Of a stretch of DNA of 6,015 nucleotides, positions 1 through 4,228 are shown in pieces. Numbering within the stretch: position 1 is the stretch's first letter; each line of letters begins with the position of its first letter. The notes under the pieces were generated by a model. The model was given only the letters and a program-made list of their open reading frames with translations. It searched no databases and had not been told where the DNA came from. Origin of the DNA: Bacteroidota bacterium (GTDB lineage Bacteria; Bacteroidota; Bacteroidia; 2-12-FULL-35-15); contig JAHEYA010000068.1 of NCBI GenBank assembly GCA_023251855.1, positions 3,010 to 9,024 of the forward strand. Direction: 5' to 3'. The position numbers were made by a program, and so were the translations under genes.

Positions 1-12
1 CGAGTGAAATAA
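1..12 (+). CDS. efp: 3' end of an upstream gene, probably elongation factor P (last three codons and stop)
   Basis: The first twelve bases read Arg-Val-Lys-TAA in frame 1. EF-P proteins commonly end in a Gly-Glu-Tyr-x-x-Arg-Val-Lys tail, and in many Bacteroidota efp lies directly upstream of a second lpxD-like gene, which is what follows here after 33 bases. The identification rests on three residues plus expected synteny, so it is an inference. Any other gene ending in RVK would look the same. Confidence 0.45.
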   Translation, partial: RVK

Positions 13-22
13 TAGTATTGAT

Positions 23-30
23 AAGGAGAG
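23..30 (+). promoter_or_regulatory. possible ribosome binding site of the lpxD-like gene
   Basis: AAGGAGAG is a good Shine-Dalgarno-like purine run, but it ends 15 bases before the ATG at 46, longer than the usual 5-9. No alternative start codon lies closer to it. Bacteroidota ribosomes rely little on this interaction, so the match may be incidental. Confidence 0.3.
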
Positions 31-45
31 GCACACCTACCACAC

Positions 46-972
46 ATGAAATTACCATTTCTGCACAAGTTAAAAGATATTGCTACTCTTATTAATTGTG
101 AATTTGAGGGCAATGCCGACCATATTATTAGTGGCCTGAACGAGATACACAAGGTTGAAATTGGTGATCTGGTTTTTGTTGATCATCCCAAATACTACGA
201 TAAAGCTTTACATTCAAAAGCAACTACAATTCTTATCAATAAAAAAGTAGAATGCCCTAATGGCAAAGCTTTGCTCATTTCTGATGATCCTTTCAGAGAT
301 TATAATAAATTGATTTTACATTTTTGTCCGATAGATTATTCTCAAAAACCAATCAGTGATACTGCTATAATTGGCGCTAACACCGTGATCATGCCGGGTG
401 TTTACCTTGGCAACAATGTAATGATTGGCAATAACTGCGTGATCCACCCTAACGTTGTGATCTATGATAATTGCATTATTAAAAATAATGTTAGAATTCA
501 TTCAAACAGCGTGATCGGTGCTGATGCTTTTTATTATAAAAAACGTGCTAATAAATACGATAAAATGATTTCCTGTGGAAGAGTAATCATTGAAGATGAT
601 GTAGAGATAGGTGCACTATGTACCATTGATAAAGGTGTTTCGGGAGATACTATTATTGGTGCAGGAACTAAAATTGATAACCATGTACAGGTAGGACATG
701 ATACAACTGTTGGAAAAATGTGTTTAATGGCATCACAAGTAGGTGTTTCCGGAGTTGTAACTATTGAAGATGGTGCCACACTTTGGGGACAAGCAGGTGT
801 TAAAAGTGATGTTACAATTGGCAAAGGAGCGGTATTGCTCGCTCAAGCCGGATTAGGTGAAAACATTCCGGATGGTAAAACTTATTTTGGTAGCCCGGCA
901 GGTGAAGCCAGAGCTAAAATGAAAGAGGTTGCGGCACTTAAAATATTACCCGACTTAATTAAAAAATTGTAG
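46..972 (+). CDS. lpxD: LpxD-like UDP-3-O-(3-hydroxyacyl)glucosamine N-acyltransferase
   Basis: LpxD transfers a 3-hydroxyacyl chain from acyl carrier protein to the 2-amino group of UDP-3-O-acyl-glucosamine in the cytosolic part of lipid A synthesis. The 308-residue protein has the family layout. Residues 1-100 resemble the uridine-binding N-terminal domain (GDLVFVDHPKY at 40-50, followed by a KATTILI strand). Residues 105-275 form a left-handed beta helix of hexapeptide repeats such as VIMPGV, VMIGNN, VIIEDD and VTIGKG. A short helical tail follows from about 285. The motif DNHVQVGHD (211-219) places His218 where LpxD enzymes have their catalytic histidine. At 308 residues it is shorter than E. 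coli LpxD (341) and fits the shorter second copy that many Bacteroidota carry beside efp, so it may be a paralogue with a different acyl or sugar substrate. It probably shares a transcript with the upstream gene and with the phosphatase 41 bases downstream. The family call is secure; the exact substrate is not. Confidence 0.9.
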   Translation: MKLPFLHKLKDIATLINCEFEGNADHIISGLNEIHKVEIGDLVFVDHPKYYDKALHSKATTILINKKVECPNGKALLISDDPFRDYNKLILHFCPIDYSQKPISDTAIIGANTVIMPGVYLGNNVMIGNNCVIHPNVVIYDNCIIKNNVRIHSNSVIGADAFYYKKRANKYDKMISCGRVIIEDDVEIGALCTIDKGVSGDTIIGAGTKIDNHVQVGHDTTVGKMCLMASQVGVSGVVTIEDGATLWGQAGVKSDVTIGKGAVLLAQAGLGENIPDGKTYFGSPAGEARAKMKEVAALKILPDLIKKL

Positions 973-1013
973 CTTTCAAATGTACTTTGGGTTCAGTCAA
1001 TTAAATTTCTCAC

Positions 1014-2237
1014 ATGTTTTCTCAAGCAAATAAAAATAGCTCAAAAAAAATAAGGGATTTGAAACTTAACTCCTTGCTTCAAATTACTAAAGCTATTAAC
1101 AATAATTTTTCAACCGATCAACTCCTTGAAATTTTTAAGGAAGTTCTTGAAACTCAGCTAAAAATAGGCAAACTGGTGCTTTTTAGTAGTACCGAAAAAG
1201 GTTGGCAAAGTATTCTAAAATATGGTGTTGGTGATGAGTACAATAATATTAATGTTGAACGCGATCTATTCCCGATCAAAGAAATAGGTACTATCAATTT
1301 TTCTGAAGAAAAATTAAATAAATCCTTTGAAATTTTAATTCCTGTTTTTCATAAATCTAAACCCTTGGCATACGTGCTTATTGGAGATTTGGAAGACAAA
1401 GTGGAAGTTAGTCCGGCAATAAAACATTTAAATTTTGTGCAAACCCTTGCAAACGTTATTGTTGTTGCGATTGAAAATAAAAAACTCGCCAAAGAAAGCA
1501 TCAAACAGGCAGCAATGAAAAAGGAGCTGGAACTTGCATCTGATATGCAATCTATGTTGTTTCCCAGCAAATTGCCTAATAATGCCCAACTGGATACCAG
1601 TGCCTTTTATTTGCCTCACCATGAAGTAGGTGGCGATTATTATGATTTTATCTGGCTGAACGAAAATGAATTTGCATTTTGTGTTGCTGATGTTTCAGGT
1701 AAAGGTATTGCTGCAGCTATACTTATGTCTAATTTTCAAGCGAACCTTCGTGTTTTATTCAATCATACCAAATCATTAACTGAACTTATAAAAGAACTGA
1801 ATGTAAAAGTGATTGCCAGCGCCAAATGGGAAAAATACATTACACTATTTATTGCCAAGTATACTATTTCCACTCGTACACTTTCCTATGTGAATGCTGC
1901 ACACAATCCGCCATTACTATCTGTAAAAGGTGCTGTTACCTCCCTAAAAACCGGATGTGTTGGTTTAGGTATGTTTGAAGAAATTGAGAACATTAAGGAA
2001 GGGGTTATTACAATCGAACCCGGAACATCTATTGTTTGTTATACAGATGGCTTAGTTGAACTGGAAAATGATAATGCTGAAGACTTTGGCATGGAATCTC
2101 TGAAAGAAATTATTGAAAAAAATCCGGATCTGAATATGAAGGATTTGAATAAATTAATAATTGGAACAAGTGTGAACTACAAGCAGAGTAAGCCTTACAT
2201 TGACGATATTGCTTTATTTAGTTTGAGAATATTCTAG
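1014..2237 (+). CDS. GAF-domain PP2C/SpoIIE-type serine/threonine phosphatase (RsbU-like)
   Basis: This is a cytosolic signalling phosphatase of 407 residues. Residues about 15-155 form a GAF-like sensor domain starting with the helix LKLNSLLQITKAINNN. A charged helical linker (about 155-182) leads into a SpoIIE/PP2C catalytic domain. The metal-binding motifs are all present: EVGGDYYD (204-211), VADVSGKG (224-231, Asp226), NAAHNPPLL (294-302), YTDGLVE (343-349, Asp345) and DDIALF (397-402). Nothing suggests loss of activity. There is no signal peptide or membrane segment. Related phosphatases (RsbU, SpoIIE) dephosphorylate anti-anti-sigma proteins in partner-switching systems, but no anti-sigma kinase or STAS protein lies in this window, so the target is unknown. 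The ATG at 1014 is preferred because it gives the full GAF domain, and the ATG at 980 is out of frame. The gene follows lpxD by 41 bases without a terminator, so co-transcription is likely. Confidence 0.9.
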   Translation: MFSQANKNSSKKIRDLKLNSLLQITKAINNNFSTDQLLEIFKEVLETQLKIGKLVLFSSTEKGWQSILKYGVGDEYNNINVERDLFPIKEIGTINFSEEKLNKSFEILIPVFHKSKPLAYVLIGDLEDKVEVSPAIKHLNFVQTLANVIVVAIENKKLAKESIKQAAMKKELELASDMQSMLFPSKLPNNAQLDTSAFYLPHHEVGGDYYDFIWLNENEFAFCVADVSGKGIAAAILMSNFQANLRVLFNHTKSLTELIKELNVKVIASAKWEKYITLFIAKYTISTRTLSYVNAAHNPPLLSVKGAVTSLKTGCVGLGMFEEIENIKEGVITIEPGTSIVCYTDGLVELENDNAEDFGMESLKEIIEKNPDLNMKDLNKLIIGTSVNYKQSKPYIDDIALFSLRIF

Positions 2238-2240
2238 AAA

Positions 2241-3902
2241 TTACTTTCCATCCAATGCTTTCAGCATCTTCTGATCGCGATTATACACATCAATAAAAAA
2301 GAATAATTCATTATTACTTTCTACCTCCACTGTAAAATAATTTATATAGATCGGGATTGGATGTTTTATATAAACATATTTCTGTTCTTCTTTTAAAAGA
2401 TCCATTTTCAGCGAATCTAAAGGATAGTGTCGTTCATCATCGCGAATAAGGAACTGTGCGAAATCAAAAAACCGTTCCAAACGTACACAACCATGGCTCA
2501 ATCCACGCATTTCCTTTTTAAATAATTTGTGACCATTGGTATCATGCAGATACACTCCATATTTATTTTCGAAATTAAATTTTAAAATCCCGAGTGAATT
2601 ATCCTCCCCCATTCGCTGTCTTAACCTCCAGGGAAAATAATGTTTATTAAATTTCTTCCAATTGATTTTAAAATCAACCACCTCTCCACTCCTATCCAGC
2701 ACATCAAAATTCTTTTTTCGTAAATAAGAGGTGTCCTTCTTTAAAATTGGTAAAATTTCTTCAGTAGCAATCTTAAAAGGAACATTCCAATACGGATATA
2801 TTAAAAAATAACGAATTACACTTTTTAAAATTGGCGTTTTATGGTCCGGTTGACCTACTATCACTCTTGATTTCATCACCAGGGTATCAGCTTCTAGTAG
2901 ACGCATTTCATATTTGGGGATATTTATCCAAACAAATTGTTTGTCGTTCGGTGGCTCATACAACCGCCAACGTTCCATATTAATGGCAATCTGGTCTATA
3001 TAGTCCTGTTTTGTGCGCTGTAATGCTTTAAAAGTAAGTTTCCCTACCCAACCATCTTCTATGAGATTATGACGGCACTGAAAGTTCTTAATCCCTTTTA
3101 CTAATTTTATTGAATCCGAATCACCGATAGTTTCAAAATAATCATGACTCGCAATCAACCGCTTTTTTAGTCGCTCATTAAAACCTGCTGAATCCGACTC
3201 CCGCATTGCCAAGCCTTCCCAATCCGAATCTCTAAACTCAAATTTGAAATTTTTGAGAGCATTTTTTAACAATTGATATTCTTTATTCTTGGGTTCTAAT
3301 GTATCAAGTGCTATTCGGATTGAATTTTGTTTTATAGAACCATTTAAAATATTCAATAAATTAACTGTTAAATCCTTTTCTTTCCATTCCCGAAACAAGC
3401 TGTCTATATTAAATCTTCCTTTGCTCAGATGAACAGCAAATGTGAAAAAGGCATCTGTTAAAAGAAGTTCAACTTCCGAAATTTTTACTGCATCAATTTT
3501 TTTTGTCAACTTATCTCTTTCTAATTTTTTTAAACTATCAATTTTATTAAAGTGATAATCCTTTGTAAGCAAACCATAATCTTCTGCATTTTTAATTAAA
3601 ATTTCGAGTGAATCACTCTGGTTAAGATGCTTTCCTTTATCTGTCCATACCGGTGCAAACTTGTTGGTTTTGTAAAATTCAACAACCAATTTTGTTGCAA
3701 ACAGACTATCATCTACTATTTCAAGCAGTTGAGAAGTGTTTATCGAACTAAGCTTTTCATGAATTAATTCAACAACCTCTTCATTCACCCGCTCAGGTAT
3801 AGCAACCCAAACAACAGGTTTAGGTTTTTCATGAGAGCATTTATTGCAACTTATAATGCAAATGGAGGTAAGTAGAAAAAGAAAATAGGTAGTATGTTTC
3901 AA
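2241..3902 (-). CDS. lipoprotein L,D-transpeptidase (YcbB/LdtD type) with peptidoglycan-binding domain
   Basis: L,D-transpeptidases form 3-3 cross-links in peptidoglycan, or attach proteins to it, through a catalytic cysteine. The 553-residue product starts with a short hydrophobic signal ending in the lipobox IISC (Cys19), so it should be a lipoprotein acting in the periplasm. Residues about 40-250 are a mostly helical scaffold region as in large YcbB-like enzymes. Residues about 262-296 form a peptidoglycan-binding motif (IKNFQCRHNLIEDGWVGKLT). The YkuD catalytic domain covers about 322-490, with YLHDTNG (His453) and the active-site motif SHGCVR at 469-474 (Cys472, Arg474). The C-terminal PIYINYFTVEV-type strand is typical of the family. 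The reading frame opens with TTG at 3902. An in-frame TAA lies four codons upstream and no Met codon occurs before the scaffold region, so TTG, or a non-standard start such as the ATT two codons upstream, must be used to keep the lipobox. The gene converges on the phosphatase with 3 bases between stops and diverges from polA. Confidence 0.9.
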   Translation of the reverse strand: MKHTTYFLFLLTSICIISCNKCSHEKPKPVVWVAIPERVNEEVVELIHEKLSSINTSQLLEIVDDSLFATKLVVEFYKTNKFAPVWTDKGKHLNQSDSLEILIKNAEDYGLLTKDYHFNKIDSLKKLERDKLTKKIDAVKISEVELLLTDAFFTFAVHLSKGRFNIDSLFREWKEKDLTVNLLNILNGSIKQNSIRIALDTLEPKNKEYQLLKNALKNFKFEFRDSDWEGLAMRESDSAGFNERLKKRLIASHDYFETIGDSDSIKLVKGIKNFQCRHNLIEDGWVGKLTFKALQRTKQDYIDQIAINMERWRLYEPPNDKQFVWINIPKYEMRLLEADTLVMKSRVIVGQPDHKTPILKSVIRYFLIYPYWNVPFKIATEEILPILKKDTSYLRKKNFDVLDRSGEVVDFKINWKKFNKHYFPWRLRQRMGEDNSLGILKFNFENKYGVYLHDTNGHKLFKKEMRGLSHGCVRLERFFDFAQFLIRDDERHYPLDSLKMDLLKEEQKYVYIKHPIPIYINYFTVEVESNNELFFFIDVYNRDQKMLKALDGK

Positions 3903-3919
3903 CTTAATATTTTATTCTT

Positions 3920-3927
3920 CAAAATTA
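3920..3927 (-). promoter_or_regulatory. candidate -7 box of the L,D-transpeptidase promoter
   Basis: Read on the minus strand this is TAATTTTG, an exact match to the Bacteroidota -7 consensus TAnnTTTG. Transcription would start near 3914, leaving a leader of about 12 bases before the TTG start. No clear -33 TTG-type box is visible. The place where it would lie overlaps or abuts the end of the palindromic element, so the promoter may have been altered by that element. The call is based on one short motif. Confidence 0.35.
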
Positions 3928-3943
3928 ATAAACATTTACCACG

Positions 3944-3961
3944 GGTGTACGAAAAATTGCA
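3944..3961 (+). repeat. left terminal inverted repeat of the palindromic element
   Basis: GGTGTACGAAAAATTGCA pairs with the complement of the right end at 17 of 18 positions; the single mismatch lies in the A-run. It starts 41 bases upstream of the transpeptidase start codon. Confidence 0.7.
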
Positions 3962-3964
3962 CAA

Positions 3965-3984
3965 CAGGTCGCTCCTCTGGAGCT
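3965..3984 (+). repeat. hairpin repeat unit, copy 1
   Basis: CAGGTCGCTCCTCTGGAGCT contains the hairpin GCTCC-TCT-GGAGC (3971-3983) and is inverted relative to the copy at 4092-4111, from which it differs at 3 of 20 positions. Confidence 0.7.
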
Positions 3985-4004
3985 AAATATTACGATATCA
4001 TTTG

Positions 4005-4072
4005 TTTTCTACAAACAGTCCGCTCCTATGGAGCTTTAGACAGTCCCTTAGGGACGACCTGTTTGTAGAAAA
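4005..4072. repeat. central Y-shaped palindrome with two side hairpins
   Basis: A perfect 14-base inverted repeat (TTTTCTACAAACAG at 4005-4018 and its complement at 4059-4072) closes a 40-base interior. That interior has two hairpins, GCTCC-TAT-GGAGC (4022-4034) and GTCCCT-T-AGGGAC (4043-4055). As single-stranded DNA or RNA this would fold into a three-way junction. Confidence 0.7.
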
Positions 4073-4091
4073 GAATAAATATAAAAATCGA

Positions 4092-4111
4092 AGCTCCGTA
4101 GGAGCGATCTG
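4092..4111 (-). repeat. hairpin repeat unit, copy 3 (inverted)
   Basis: AGCTCCGTAGGAGCGATCTG contains GCTCC-GTA-GGAGC (4093-4105) and is the inverted partner of the copy at 3965-3984. The two arms of the hairpin are identical in all three copies while the three loop bases differ. Confidence 0.7.
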
Positions 4112-4125
4112 AAATTATCTAACAG

Positions 4126-4143
4126 TGCATTTTTTCGTACACC
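4126..4143 (-). repeat. right terminal inverted repeat of the palindromic element
   Basis: TGCATTTTTTCGTACACC is the inverted partner of 3944-3961. It ends 85 bases before the polA start codon. Confidence 0.7.
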
Positions 4144-4192
4144 ATTCACCATCCTTTTGCTTCACAATTTATAATCATTTCATTTTTTCGGT

Positions 4193-4200
4193 TACTTTTA
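4193..4200 (+). promoter_or_regulatory. weak candidate -7 box for polA
   Basis: TACTTTTA differs from the Bacteroidota consensus TAnnTTTG only at the last base and would give a leader of roughly 20-25 bases. No upstream TTG box at suitable spacing is seen. In this AT-rich stretch a chance match is quite possible. Confidence 0.2.
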
Positions 4201-4228
4201 TGAAAAATAATATAATTCGAAAATCAGA

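Larger units (their letters stand above)
3944..4143. mobile_element. MITE-like or REP-cluster element: 200-base nested palindrome
   Basis: The ends are inverted repeats of 18 bases (3944-3961 and 4126-4143) matching at 17 positions. Inside them lies a second inverted pair of 20 bases (3965-3984 and 4092-4111) matching at 17 positions. Inside that is a third perfect pair of 14 bases (4005-4018 and 4059-4072) enclosing two small hairpins. There is no transposase gene and no open frame of note, so if mobile it is non-autonomous. The flanking sequences CATTTACCAC and CATTCACCAT match at 8 of 10 positions, too weak to call a target-site duplication. Mobility is inferred from structure alone. A structured regulatory RNA or bidirectional attenuator is an alternative. 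Confidence 0.45.
3903..4228. other. divergent intergenic region between the L,D-transpeptidase gene and polA
   Basis: These 326 bases hold no credible coding sequence. About 41 bases next to the transpeptidase gene and 85 bases next to polA are AT-rich and would have to contain the promoters. The 200 bases between them are a nested palindromic repeat. No tRNA or riboswitch is recognisable. Confidence 0.85.

Noticed and set aside
316..824. Minus-strand open frames at 316-501 and 534-824
   Set aside because: They lie antisense within the lpxD-like gene, have no recognisable domain and reflect the hexapeptide codon pattern read backwards.
975..1013. Promoter between the lpxD-like gene and the phosphatase gene (GTACTTTG)
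   Set aside because: It keeps only the TTTG part of the TAnnTTTG box and has no -33 partner; read-through from upstream is simpler.
1349..1622. Two overlapping minus-strand frames
   Set aside because: They are antisense to the GAF linker and catalytic start of a well-supported phosphatase gene and encode nothing recognisable.
2255..2267. Small hairpin ATGCT-TTC-AGCAT near the convergent stops, considered as a terminator
   Set aside because: The stem is only 5 bases, lies inside the transpeptidase coding sequence and has no T-run on either side.
3965..4111. Repeated hairpins considered as a small CRISPR array
   Set aside because: The copies differ in orientation and spacing, are too short and lack uniform spacers; no cas gene is present.
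3933..4152. CATTTACCAC / CATTCACCAT as a target-site duplication of the palindromic element
   Set aside because: Only 8 of 10 bases match and the copies are not at equal distance from the element ends, so chance in AT-rich DNA is likely.
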